A DNA stretch of 64,000 bases, from contig NC_067301.1 of the NCBI RefSeq assembly GCF_020740795.1, positions 124,001 to 188,000 of the forward strand, given 5' to 3'. The position numbers and the translations under genes were made by a program. This DNA is from Apus apus (lineage: Eukaryota; Chordata; Aves; Apodiformes; Apodidae). A model generated the notes under the pieces. It was not told the DNA's origin. It saw nothing but the letters and a program-made list of their open reading frames with translations, and searched no databases. Positions 11,453 through 23,843 of this stretch are shown piece after piece (positions within the stretch are counted from its first letter, which is position 1; each line of letters opens with the position of its first letter).

Positions 11453-14400
11453 ATGATGCACAGGCTGTTATTCTGCTGTCTCATCATTATCAGCTTTTCC
11501 TGTCGTCTCTCATCTCTCCCTATCATCAACACCAGTGAGAAGTCTTATCAACTCCCAGGTAAGAGTCTCTTGATTTTAATGGTCACAAAGCAGGGGTTGG
11601 AGCAGTAAAACCAGAGAAGAAGCAGGTGTGCTTTCCAAGAGCCCTCCATCTGCGCTGATCTGCTGTGGGAAAAGCAGGGATGTCTTCAAAACACCGGCAG
11701 CACAAGTGACATCATCAGGGGGTGCTAGTCTTGTAAACTGGGAAGGTTTGGTGCCATAAATACTTCTTCCTGCTGCTTTGGGATTCAGGGACAAAGGTAG
11801 CTGAGCCTTCTAGTACTGAATGTGAGCTGGCATATACAGCGGGTATCTTTGAAGCAGCCTTAGTATGAACTTCGTCATTTAAAGAAACCTCTCTGTACAG
11901 TCTCTCCTCTCCCTACACTTTAAAATGAGCTGTGTTTAACTGAAGCTGTATTTAAAAAGAGAGAGAGCTACTGCAAAGATTAATGCAGTCCTACTTAGAT
12001 CAAGAACAGGAAAGTCTGTCTTCTACTATAAAAACAGCAATGTATTGAGCATGCTATTTGTTTGCACTAATGCAGATTCCATTCAGTCCAGTGAAAGAAT
12101 AAATCCTTGCTTGAAAAAGCTGTCCTCAAAGTTTGAAATTATGGCAAATCAAAACCAAAGATATTGCATAAAGCTGACTATTAAAAATTGGCTGTTCTTA
12201 CCTGCTTTGCAGGTGCAACAGCTGTTGTGCTGGTTCGTAGGTATCAGTAGTGCCTAGGTTGCTTTGGAAATCTTCTCAAGCTTTCTGCTATGTAACTTGC
12301 ATTACAGACAACTGTGACTCAGTATGGATAACATCTATCACATCACAGGGTGAACAAGCTAGCTCTAACAATTGCTGCATTTGTTTGAAGACATCCATTA
12401 GGCTTATTAAATCTTCCTTTCCAATATAAAGAGTCTCTAGGCTGGGTAAGACAGAAGTTGAAATCTGTATTACAGAGGGTTGGTTTTGGTTTGTGGGGTT
12501 TTTTTTTGTTGTTTTTTTAATGTCAAAGCAATTTACCTGCTAACACTGCACTGAAAAATAATACAAGGCTAGTGATACAAATTGCCTCCACATAGCACAG
12601 GGAAGTTAAAATATTCTTATTCACAGTCTTGTACTGAAATCCCCACTGTCCCTTTGCAATTGTCCTTTTGTACAGTGAACAAACAACGATGTGGATGTCC
12701 AAGGTCTTCAAGTTCTTGATCTTGGCCCCAGTTTTTTAAATGTCAGGGGATTACTTTCAGTAGTTTATTTTCTCCTATATTCTCTATTGAGGAACTATAC
12801 AGTCGCACCCATCCCTGCAGATAAGAGCAACTAAACTCCACAGTATCATCTCAAAGTGCAACAACAATATTATATTCATGTACAACATGGGAGTTTGATA
12901 ATAGCACCCTCTCATTGCCCACAGTGTTGAATGTCTGCTATATATTAGAAAAGATGAAATTTACTGCTCAAATTACAAGTTCAATCTACCTCAAGCATTG
13001 CACCACTATGGGCTCCTGCAGGCAACCAGCCAGGGGCACTGGCTAGTTATGGAATTCTAATTCCATCAGGTATCAGCAATCTGCTGTTTCAGAAAAAGTA
13101 ATAATATCTGTCCTGGCATGCACATTAAATGACAGAGATGATTGAAATGCACTGAGCAGCATAGTTGCCAAAATATGTTTTAAAATTTCCTGTATTTATT
13201 CCTGTCCTTCCTCCCATTTTATTGCATTTAATAGTTGGGAAACTGCACAGGTTAATAGGCCCCAAACTGGAAGTTTTGTCTTTATGCATAGAGAAGCTCC
13301 AGCATAGGAACTAGTTGGTAAAGAAATGGACTAAAAAAAATTTAAAAATTATATCCAAGTCTGAGTGTTCTACTGCTGGGTACCAGAAGGATTAGGCTGT
13401 TAGTTCCCAAGCAATGGAAGCAGCTGCTGTTGGTAAAAAAACTTTCTTAAAGAAAGATCGGTCAGATAAACTAGAATCCAAGATTAACATCAGGAAGGTT
13501 ATCTTCTCTCAAAGCTTTGGAAGGGAAAATAACCAACCCAACTATGCCAAATTATATTAATTAAATGAGGATGGATGATTTCTGAATTCAGAAATCATCC
13601 GAGACAGATTGAATTGGGGATACAAAGCAAAAGCCTCTTACCTTATGCTTGTTTCTGTCATCTTCCATTTGCAGTTGATGAAGAGTTGAGATTAAATCTG
13701 GAACGGCTGGGCAGCCTAGGAAGCACTTCTCTGCTTCCATTTCTGCCAGAGCTCTTGGGCACACTGCCTGAAGACAACAAAGCAGGTGAGGATTTGCCAC
13801 AGCAATTTACAGGAGAGCGCCCAAGGTTTGCACGTCCAGCTTCCACAGATACTGTACCCCAACTCCTGGGTATTATTGAAATAAAACATGATGAGTAGGA
13901 AACAGAAAGCTGTCCTTTAGTGAACTGGGACCCTGGGGGAACCTGCTGAGCAGCCATGCTTGCAGCTCAACACTAGCTAAGAAAGTCTCCAAATGAATTT
14001 AGCAAAACCTCATATAGCAAAACCAGGGCAAGACAAAGATTGGCCTAGAAGGAGCTGGCAGACAAAACCAAATGGCACAGTCTCTTAAAAAACATCAACA
14101 CTTGCAGAAAGTGCAGAATCAATAGCAGTACACGGTTTGGGGAGCAATGGACATAACAGATGAGCGGTCCCTGCTGGAACTGTGTGTCACAAGAACTGGC
14201 CATGCTGCAGCAAGACGGTGTTTTTTGCCTCGTCCTCTGAATATTCCAGGTCAAGACTTCTGCCAGCTTTAGCATTATGACACACAAGAATGACTCCTGT
14301 AGGGTCAAAATTCTAAACGGTAAAACATTTCATTACGTCTCCCCTCTACCAGGTCTCAGCCCCAGCAGCTACAACTCAGGGGAAAGTATCAAAGAGGTAA

Positions 14401-15101
14401 GTAAATTACCATCTGTCACTGAAACAAATAAAATATAACTTCGCATTTTAAACTATGTTGAATTGTTACTGAACTATCACTTAAGATCCACAGACTTTGT
14501 AAACATTACAGACTAAAGTATGCCTCAGTGCTTGTGAAGGTGGAATCACTTAGCAGTTAAATAATCTGGGGAGAAAAAAAAAATAATAATCTACCTCACT
14601 TTTTTTTTCTCCAGAAAACCAGCTTTCTAAATAAAGGCAAATTTCCAGCTTCACCAGGCCAGGCCAGTATATTATCCAGTATTGGCTGCATTTCCTTTCC
14701 CCTCCCTGCTACAGCATAGGCTACACACTATTATCAGATTTGTTATGAACCATTAGATAAATGGAGAATGTAATTCCTGTTCACTTGCGTGCAGAATTAA
14801 ATATAAAGGCAGAATACAGGGACTAGTTTTAGTGTGTCATCTAAATCAGAGGGCACACCAGACAGCTGCCTCTCCTTCCCCCAGATCAGAGGGCTGGGGG
14901 CTCAGCTGAGGCAGTGGAGAGAATATATTCCCACTGGGAACATAAGCTATCCAACAGTAACCTCTTAATGCTGTTTGACTGCAGACTTTGTATGGAAATC
15001 AACCTCGAATTGCTTTGCTGGGCCGCTTCTTGACCAGGGACAAGAAACGGTACAAGAAACGTGGGAATCTTTCTGAGTGCTTCTGGAAATACTGTGTGTA
15101 A
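11453..15101 (+). CDS. UTS2: Prepro-urotensin II, complete, four exons
   Basis: Coding exons are 11453-11558, 13675-13785, 14353-14396 and 14985-15101, and they join in frame to 125 residues (human prepro-UII is 124). Residues 1-23 are a hydrophobic signal peptide (MMHRLLFCCLIIISFSCRLS...). The middle is an acidic/leucine-rich propeptide (LERLGSLGSTSLLPFLPELL) like the human LLQILPEMLG region. The end is a tribasic KKR cleavage site followed by GNLSECFWKYCV. The Cys pair with FWKY between them is the cyclic hexapeptide core of urotensin II. The peptide is secreted and acts on the receptor UTS2R as a vasoactive and neuroendocrine signal. Two ATGs lie in tandem at the start, and the first is used here. 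The gene is convergent with PER3. Confidence 0.95.
13573..13600. repeat. 28-bp perfect palindrome in UTS2 intron 1
   Basis: The 28 bases are exactly their own reverse complement, with no spacer, centred on GAATTC at 13584-13589. The arms are GGATGATTTCTGAA and its mirror. It sits about 75 bp upstream of the UTS2 exon 2 acceptor. Confidence 0.9.
15063..15098 (+). other. UTS2: Mature urotensin II peptide GNLSECFWKYCV
   Basis: Twelve codons follow the KKR processing site. The cysteines at peptide positions 6 and 11 form the ring around FWKY, which is invariant across vertebrate UII. The stop codon TAA follows directly. Confidence 0.95.
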
Positions 15102-15239
15102 ACAGAAGAAACCCTCCCTGACTTTGGCTGCATAATTTATACGATGTCTGAAAACGTATATAGATTTGCTTGATTTAAAATGAGAACGAAGAAACACGAA
15201 AACAGTTCCTAACTTTAGACTCCATGCTACTTGGAAATT

Positions 15240-15245
15240 AATAAA
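15240..15245 (+). other. UTS2: UTS2 poly(A) signal AATAAA
   Basis: This is the first canonical AATAAA after the UTS2 stop codon, 139 nt downstream. It implies a short 3'UTR ending near 15.26 kb. Confidence 0.7.
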
Positions 15246-15269
15246 TTCTTGATGTTTTGCAATTATGCT

Positions 15270-18140
15270 GTGAGCAGTGTATTTTTCTAAGAGTTCAGCA
15301 CAATGGGCAGAAATTAACGGAACAGAGATAAATACAATACATGAAGAGAACTCAGGCAGGGGAAGCAAGATTTCCAAGGGGTCCCATGAACCTCCCAGAA
15401 GAGTGACACTTCAGCTGCATTTAAGTCCAGAGGCAAGAGAACTTTCCCCTTTGTCACTTGATGTAGATTGGGGTTCCAGGAAGAAAGGGTCATTGCTGCA
15501 TTCCTTGATGATGCCAAACCACTGAGTGATGGCAGCTTAACAGTGCCCAGTCTCCTCCTGCCATCCCCAAAGCACCACAAACAGAAGCATGAGTCGGGAT
15601 CAAACATCTACTCCCACTGCCACTGGAGATAACCATTTCTCCTGGTCACTTGTAAAGAAAGACCCACAAACCTATTTCTTTGCAGCACCTTGCCCAGTTC
15701 CCAGCCACCCAAGACAACAGGGCTGCCTGTGCAGAGCACAGGCTTGATGAACTGTATCTGATAATCACCAAGCACAGCATGGACAACATTATGGTTGTCA
15801 ACTTAAAGGCTTTGCAACCAGAATGCCGACAGTCAGTGGAGGCAGGCAGGGATAACCGGACTGAAAAGATGTGACCTGCACACAGGTGGCTGCACAGACA
15901 CGTGGGAAGGTGATACATGGACATGAATCACCAGTGTTACTAGAGCAAGCTACCTCCTGCTTGGGCACTCAAGGGCAGTGAGATTTCTTCCACTGAGACA
16001 CCACATGTTTTTGATAATGTTCTATCTTGCTATCTGAAGTAAATGAGAAAGAAGGCAAAAGAGCAGCTCCAAAAGGTCTCTAGTCTGACCCTTCTGAATG
16101 CATTTTACCAGCACCACTTTCTCAATCCCAGGTAGTTCCTGATGGTACCTGCTAGGTACCAATAGAGCTAAAGAGCCAGGAATTGTCTCTGAGGGATGGC
16201 AATACAAACTGAGCTGTGAAGCCCTACCTTGTTCAATGCATAAATACATACTTCCCAAAAACCTCTAGCTAATCAGGGCTCACAGAAAGCTTCAAGTAAA
16301 CTTCACCTCACAGTGATACACATATTGATCTCAATAATACACATAATAAATCTCCAACTATGCTGATTAAAAAAGGCCTACAGTCTTGACACAGCTTGTG
16401 CATTTCACATAAATTTTAGGACATGTGAAGCCAGCTGTAACAACAAAGAAAAACGTCCTTACAAATGCAGAGAATCTAGATTAACTGTGCAGCTATTTGA
16501 AATCTTCTGAACATTCATCCTTCTCTTACACAATGGAGAAAGTCAGTGCCTGTCTGGAAATTATTCCTTTCCTGCTACCTCATCAGTCAATAAAAACTTG
16601 TACAAGATTTCAAATTTATCTAAATCAATAACCATCTAAGATTTAGTTCATAGACAGGGAAAGGTACAGACTACAGACACTGAGTAAAAAAAAATCTGTT
16701 CAGTCCCACTTCAAAAATTGCAAACATAAAGCAAAATAAATAAACCCACAGTGAATAATATTTTAAAAATATTACAAGTATGAAAAGGTGCAACTGTAGT
16801 TGAAAAGTGAGTTGCAAGTCCCATCGATGCGAGCCTGAGCCTGCCTGTAATGGATTCAGGCAGCAAAATAAAGCATCAAACAGGAGCCAAGCAGGCAGAC
16901 ACCCGTTTGAGCTGCACAGGAGCAGTATGTAATATATATCCTGAAAATTAATGCAACTGTGGAATAAGCCTACTGCAAAAAAAGCAATGGTCCCATGACT
17001 TTTGAGGTTGGGGTGAGTAAGCATCACAGTTCCAATACTTCTCTTTCCTCATCTGCCAAAACCACAGAAGCACATCACTCAATTAACCTTCGACATCCAA
17101 CAGCTATGCAGCAGTGACAACTACCAGTTTTTAAATGTGAGCATGAACTTCAGCTGGCAGGAGGATGACTGTTGGTGACAAACCAGTAACCTAGCTGGGC
17201 TGACATTGCCCAGTTCTCTGAATAAAACATACCCGTACCTCCTAAGTTTTTCATTTCACAAGTCAATTGCACTTCTCATAATTTTTGGACCAAAACCACC
17301 AGATACTTTGGTTCACATTCGCCAGTATATTTAGAATTATCAAATCAGCCTTTTAAAAATTAATAAACCATCAGCAAAAATATATCAGTTACCTTTGACA
17401 TGCCTGTATTTCAAAGAACTGCAACACTTACCTTGCCAGAAGCACCTTCAGTCACATTCTTATCTAAGACCACTTCTTTCTTTTCCAGCTTTAGTAAGAT
17501 GCTACATCTTTTGCTCTGTACCTTGTAACTCCCTGCAGTACCTTTGCCTTTCTCCTGCAGACTTCTTCAAGCACTGTTGACCACACTTCTCTTTAAAGTC
17601 CTTTAAGCAGAAAGAGATGAGCAAATTGTTTCTCTGCAATTAGTTAAGAACTTAATTGTTCTATGAGACATGCCTGTGAATGAAACCTATGACTTATTCT
17701 TTGTACTTCATCTAGAAGCAGGGTGTTTATTATTTACCTTTTTTAATAAAATCAGCACTGACAGGAACTTTAAATCCTGCATGCCAAACCCCAACAGCTT
17801 GCACATCCAAATATAACCCTTTGCATTCAAAAGGCACTTCCTTTCTTTGTGGGATGCAATTAAAAAGGAAATAACATGTCCTGAAGAGGGCAAGGCAAAG
17901 TGAGATTTAAAAAAAAAAAAAACAACAACAAAAAAACCCCCACAAAACTCCACCCAAAAGAGAATGAACAGCCAATCAAACCACAAAACTCCACCCAAAA
18001 GAGGATGAATGGCCACTACATCACTATATTCTCTGTACCCACAACGTGATCATCTATGTATAAAATCAGAAACATGTAATTAGTATTTTCTAAGAAGTCT
18101 ACTTTCCAGAAATAATCAACACAACAAAAGCAAACACACA
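15270..18140. other. Convergent UTS2-PER3 intergenic region
   Basis: No gene was recognised here. Open frames on both strands are short and lack family resemblance. The only structured element seen is a 41-bp tandem duplication at 17940-18021 next to an A-rich tract. Confidence 0.6.
17940..18021. repeat. 41-bp tandem duplication (two copies)
   Basis: The unit beginning CCACAAAACTCCACCCAAAA occurs at 17940 and again at 17981. There are a few substitutions near the unit ends, and a poly(A)/CAA tract lies immediately upstream (about 17910-17936). Confidence 0.85.
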
Positions 18141-18149
18141 CTTGAAACA

Positions 18150-21100
18150 GTTCTCTGCAACACATTTTTCCAGTTTTATTTATAAAAAAGATGCTCCTTT
18201 AAAGTGTACAGTTAAAATCACACCTGTAAATTCAACCAATCCATGGCTGGATATTATTTCAATAAAATATTCCTAACAACTGATGTAAAAATTCATTCAA
18301 TCGTGATTTAAAACTCAATTAACCTGGAAGAAAAACTTAGCAACACATTACTCATTTAGGAAATATCTATCGCACACTGTAAAAATAAACTAGAGTCCCT
18401 CCTGCTCACAGCAACGCCATCAAAATATTTGCACATCAAGTAATCTTTTAAAAACATAATTCTGTATTTATGAAGACAACAAAAAAATTGCCAGCAAAAT
18501 CCACCAAGGGTTTCAAAACTCCTGATGCCCCCACAGGGGGTAGTAACTGCATCATTATTATATTGCATGTTTTCCCTTTGATCACCAGAAGTGACCTTCC
18601 AAGCAGCTCTAAGCTGTCTGCAACAACTTAATTATGCCAGGTAAAACTAAGTCAGGTAGACAAAATAGCATGTGCAAATCTGGCTGCAGTATTTACTCCA
18701 TTGGTCTTTCAGATCAGAACTGGATCTCTCATTGACTACTCCAGCAAGCTACAAAGACCACAAGATTAATTTAAGCTGAAGTAAAAACTACCAGCTCCTG
18801 AAAACTTAGGGAAAAGAGGTCCTTCCCAAAAGGCTTGATAAGGCATTTGATTGCAAGATGTTGTAGTTCTAGTGGGGTAAACAGTAGCTTGGGAAACTGT
18901 TTTTTGTCTTAAGCCAGTTTTGCAGGCAAGACCATTTGCATTTTTGGGCAAATAATTGTCACACAGGCACTGACCAACCTCTTAATTCCTCCTATATTCT
19001 TCTCCCATACCATATTTTTTTTCCATAATCCAGGACTACCGTAGCCCCAGACGAGGAATATTGCATCTATGATTTAGCCAGGATTACAAACTTTCAATTC
19101 AAACTCCCAGGTACAGGCACCTTCATCATCTATGGTCAGAGGGTAATTGTGCCACTGGGCAAATTCATAGTAGTAGGTGGTACAGGAAGAGTTAACATCT
19201 CCAAACAAGAAACTCATTTAATATGATCAAGCCTCTATGTAGAGGTCAGAATCTTAACCCTTTGCAAAGACAGCACAGGATACAGTGAGTGAAGATCCCC
19301 ACATTATACTCCTGGATTTGGTACGGACTGGGGCGTATGCATCTGTGCAAGTCCTTTGTGTCTCTGCCTCTTTTTACACACCCACGATATGACAGTCATC
19401 TGACATGTTTCCAGACCTATGGATGAACAGCATTATTCAAATGTTAGAGACATATTACCACTTTCCTAAACTAAGTCTTGCTTTTTATAAAATGGATGAC
19501 ATGTATGTCTGCTAAGACATCACAAACCATTTAATTTTCATACTCAGGAAATAAACAATGGAAATAATGGACAGCTGAAGAGTTAAACCATCTGAACTTT
19601 CCTTCTGGCTTACACTTTAAAAATATTTTGAAGGACACAGCTGTCCTTACCCGAAGTATTCAAATTACTCTTTTTCACTAAGTCTCAAAATAGATTAAAG
19701 CAGTCCATTTAAGCACAGCTAACTAGAATTGATTCTAGTGCATCAGTCTAATTTGACAGTTACTTAAATAGTTTCCCAATTAAGAAAATAACCTATACAC
19801 AAAGCAACTTATTACATGTTTTAGAGCAAATATTTTAGGCAGTGTAGTTATAAAGCAGAATACCGTATTTGGAAAGTGCTGGAAAAAAGACTAGGAAAGG
19901 TATAAGGTATTGCCCACATTTTCTTACTTGAGAACATAACTTGCTATATGTAAACAACTATTGAAGTCTCTTATTTTAAGAAGTGTTTAAAGTTCGAATA
20001 CAAAAAGTACTGAGGATGGTTGGGCCTCTGCTGATTTACAACTTGCGAAAAAACAAGTTCAAGCTGAAAAAACTGAAAGACAAATACAGAAATGCAGCTT
20101 AAGAATAAGCAGAAAAATATATATATAAACAGAGCAGGCAAGCATACTGCAAAAATAACACTGCCCGAGTCAAATTAGCCTTGAAAACGTAAAATTCTGT
20201 AAATATAACTTCCCTTGAAATAAGCTTTAATTATAAGGATTATCACCAAATTGATTAAAAAATGTAACAAAAACCTTTAGATAAATACTGTTTTCCTTCG
20301 ATGGTCTGCAGATCACAGTATTTTTAACTTAACAACTTGAAGCTTACTAGTAAATGAAACTTGAAAACGTGAAAATCCTTCACATAGCAGAAACAGGAGA
20401 CTACACAGAACAAAAGGATGAATAATGTGTTACATTCCAAAACTCTTTTGTTGAGAAGGCTAAGGTGATTAATAACACCAAAAAGAAAACCCAATTACAT
20501 ACAGATTGTTATAAACAAAGGAGAAATCAGACAAAATTTGCTGGGTTTTAGTAAAGTGTGTCCTGTGAAGAGCACTTTGATAACAAGTCCTTTTACACAA
20601 TGAAAGTAGTTACCACTTTCTGAGCAACAACCTTACACTATGCACAAACTCATTTTGTGTCCATGGATTTCAACAGCCAAAGACTCGATTATAAAGAAAG
20701 AGGTTTAAAGTTGTACAGGAAATGAATGGTGATAAGAAATAATGAATATGTGGTTCGATGTTCAAGTTTGGCTTTACAACTAGTGACACTTCAAGATAAA
20801 GAAGAAATAAAGCTCAATTTAATTTTGTTTCTCTCTTTCTGTTTTTGGTATCACCACAACAAAACCAAAATAGGGACATGGCTTAAAATCTCCTATTTGC
20901 TTTGTTTGCATTCAAATCATTTAACTACTCTAATACAGTAACAAAAAAAAAAATAATAATTAAGAAACAAATCTGTCTTCCAGAGTGCTAGCAACATAAA
21001 AGATCACATGTAGCTACTAGAATTGATAACTGAGCTGTAATGCCTTGATACAGGTTTTCCATGTGTCTTTCATTAAAGAGCAGATCCTGTACTAAGGAAA

Positions 21101-21939
21101 TAACTCCTGAATTATTACTACTTTTTTTTTTTTATTGCTATCTGTAATTAAAACTCCAGCGGCTTTGCAAACCAGTTATCCTCAATTAATTTTCAACTGC
21201 CATCTTGAGAAACACAGCTTTAAAAGCTAAAGTTATAAAACAACTCGGTTCCAAAACACTCATCATGAAAAGTAGAGCGAACAGCTTTGCTTCTTCTCAC
21301 TTCCGTTTATTTTTTGATGAGCACAAGCTAGTGAAAGGCATTTTGATGCAGAATAAGTTGGCCAGCTTTCAGCTGCTCATTAAAAAGCCTGCTGGATTCT
21401 AGAACCAGCTACAGTGATTTTAGAGAGTCATGAGTACTAGGATCTTCAGTTTAGTCCTTTAAATATTGAACAAACAAAAATGGACATCACTTTTTTGTAG
21501 TTGGGTTTCAATGCTGGTTTCAACACATCTACCTTACTTGAAGAGTAACATTCTCTGATATTAGATTCATCACTGTAGGCTCTTAACCACTGCATCTTTT
21601 CAGACTCTGACTTGCCAAGTTCAAGCAAACAAACAAACAAAACCCAAACCCAAAAGACCTTTGTATTCTGCTCATCATTGAGCACTCAGAAATTAGAAAG
21701 GTAACCCATTCTGCAACAAGTCTGTGAGGTCACGGAAGGCAACAGCCTCCCAGTGGAAGATTGTCTTCAAAGTCATGTCAGGAGTGCAGGGGTAATGGAG
21801 GAAGATTTAATATACCATGTGCAACTGCTCATGTTGGGAAGAGACAGCCAGACAGTGACCACTAGTGTGCAGCAAAGCCAGAGGAATGGAGAATGGGAAT
21901 TACACCAAGCAGTTTTACCGACATAAGTGCTATATGTCT
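18150..21939 (-). other. PER3: PER3 3'UTR (candidate extent)
   Basis: Minus-strand AATAAA signals after the PER3 stop lie at 21306-21311, 21131-21136 and 18175-18180. The last gives a 3'UTR of about 3.8 kb ending near 18.15 kb, and the first two give short forms. No coding exon or other gene was seen in the interval. Which signal is used cannot be decided from sequence. Confidence 0.45.
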
Positions 21940-23843
21940 TCAGTGTTGCAAGAATGGAGGTGGTTTCCCCTTGTTTTCCAGCGATTTCCCCTTGTTTTCC
22001 ATATTGTCATCAGCCATTGCAGCCTCACAACTTGCTTCCCTCATGTCACATGTAACACAACCCTTTAAAAAGGAACAAGAACATTGTAATTTAAATTCTC
22101 CTTTTTATGAGCATATGTTAAAGAGTCAAATCCTGATAGCATGCTGAGCTGCAGCCTCTTAAAATCTCTCACCAATGGGCTGAAACCCCTCTAAAAGCAG
22201 AGATTGAAAAGATACTTTATTTTCAGAAGCAGGTACTTTCATCTCCAATTTATCTTGTCTTAGAAATTAATTCTTTGGTTAGTGGAATATCCAGTTTTAG
22301 CTCTGAGATAAAAAGGCATGTGACCTCCTTGAACTTGAAGGCCTTCTCTCTCAGCTTTATAAGCAAGCTGCTCAGTGAAGATTTGGACTGCAGACTGAAC
22401 AGCAACACCACCAAACTACCAAAGGCTGAAATGCCTGAATGTACTAAGAGACCAGATTTTTCTTCTGCTTGAGAAATACAATGATACTGAAATAAAGTAT
22501 CAAAACAGAAATCCTGCTACTGTCAGAAGCCTGAATGCATTCACAAAGTGACAATCTATAATGGAAACATGACCTACTGCTTAGGAACAGCTTTAGCACT
22601 TCAGATACCAAATATTTACATTTGCATTCCAATATATCTCATAACATTTGAGATATAAACATTCAACAGAACCTTCTGCAAGACCACTGGACATCATTTT
22701 GCTATCTGAATCAAACATGTGGTCCTAACTACAACAGGACACACAAGATGTTAATCAACAAGGCACTAGGAAAGCAAAGACCAATTTTTCTGGTCTTGTT
22801 CTGGAGCCAAGACCATGGATTTCTCTATCTTCATGCTCAAAGAATAAATACCACAGCTCAGAATGCCACATTTGAAAATCCTAGCACAAAGGGCACGCAG
22901 TACTACAACAGACATTAGTTTTTCTGCTGCATGAGTACATGAATGCAGCCCACTCTGCCTTGAAATTTTCTGTACAACTTACTGGAGCTCTAGGTCTCTG
23001 TGGGACTAGTTCTGACTTGGTGTTTTCTTCTCCATAGCACGTGGGAGCACTTTAAAAATGAAGATATTCTCTAACACATACTAATATAAAACAGATACAG
23101 TTTATCAGCTTGCCCGAGGGTTATAGTAAATAAAATAATCAGGCATAAGATACAAAAATTCTTGAAGATGGAATTCACTTACAAAAAGCCAGCTACTGTT
23201 GCATTTCTTACTATTTGCCTAAACCTCCTTCCCGATTTTGAGCATTTTTCAGCTTGCTGAACACGCTCTGATCTCCAACATCCCTGTGTTACATGCTGTT
23301 CAATTACAGCAACAATCCACTTTATAGGAAAATTAGCAAAAGACATAAGACCAACAGAAGAAACATCATTAGATACAGACTTTACACTATTTCTATTCAT
23401 CCCACAGTGTGACCGAGGGAACTTTGCTACAGGTGTTCCCTACACAGAATTTACTTTGCTACAGGTGTTCCATACACAGAATTCGTATCTTGGAAAAAAA
23501 ATGTTCAGTGGAAAGACCTGCATTTTGGCGTTTTTCATCTGGCTACCATACTTGAGCTCATTTCCTCCTCCTATTTACAAGCTAACAATCACCAGCGACC
23601 CCAGCACTGTGAGATGGCACTGGTCAGAAATGGCACTGCTTTTGGCTAGCCAAGACATGGATGAGATACATATTCCTTTCACAACTCCTTACTTGGGTGC
23701 TGATTTGCAGTGGAACAGTCTGAGTCCGGATCCACGTATGCACCTCTGCAAGCTCCTTCTTTTGCCCATCTGTAAACCAAGGCTGTTGCTTTCTCATGAC
23801 TGTCAGTTTCTCCAGATCCTCCTTTAAAACCTCCTCTTTAATT
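21940..23843 (-). CDS. PER3: PER3 exons 20-21: CRY-binding C-terminus
   Basis: Exon 20 (23843-23693) encodes [19 protein letters not shown] and [15 protein letters not shown], the conserved helical CRY-binding region. Exon 21 (22062-21940) encodes [11 protein letters not shown] (human ACVTCENEDS) and a lysine-rich tail ending PPPFLQH, with TGA at 21942-21940. The tail contains a direct heptad duplication, ENKGKSL then ENKGKPP. Confidence 0.92.
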
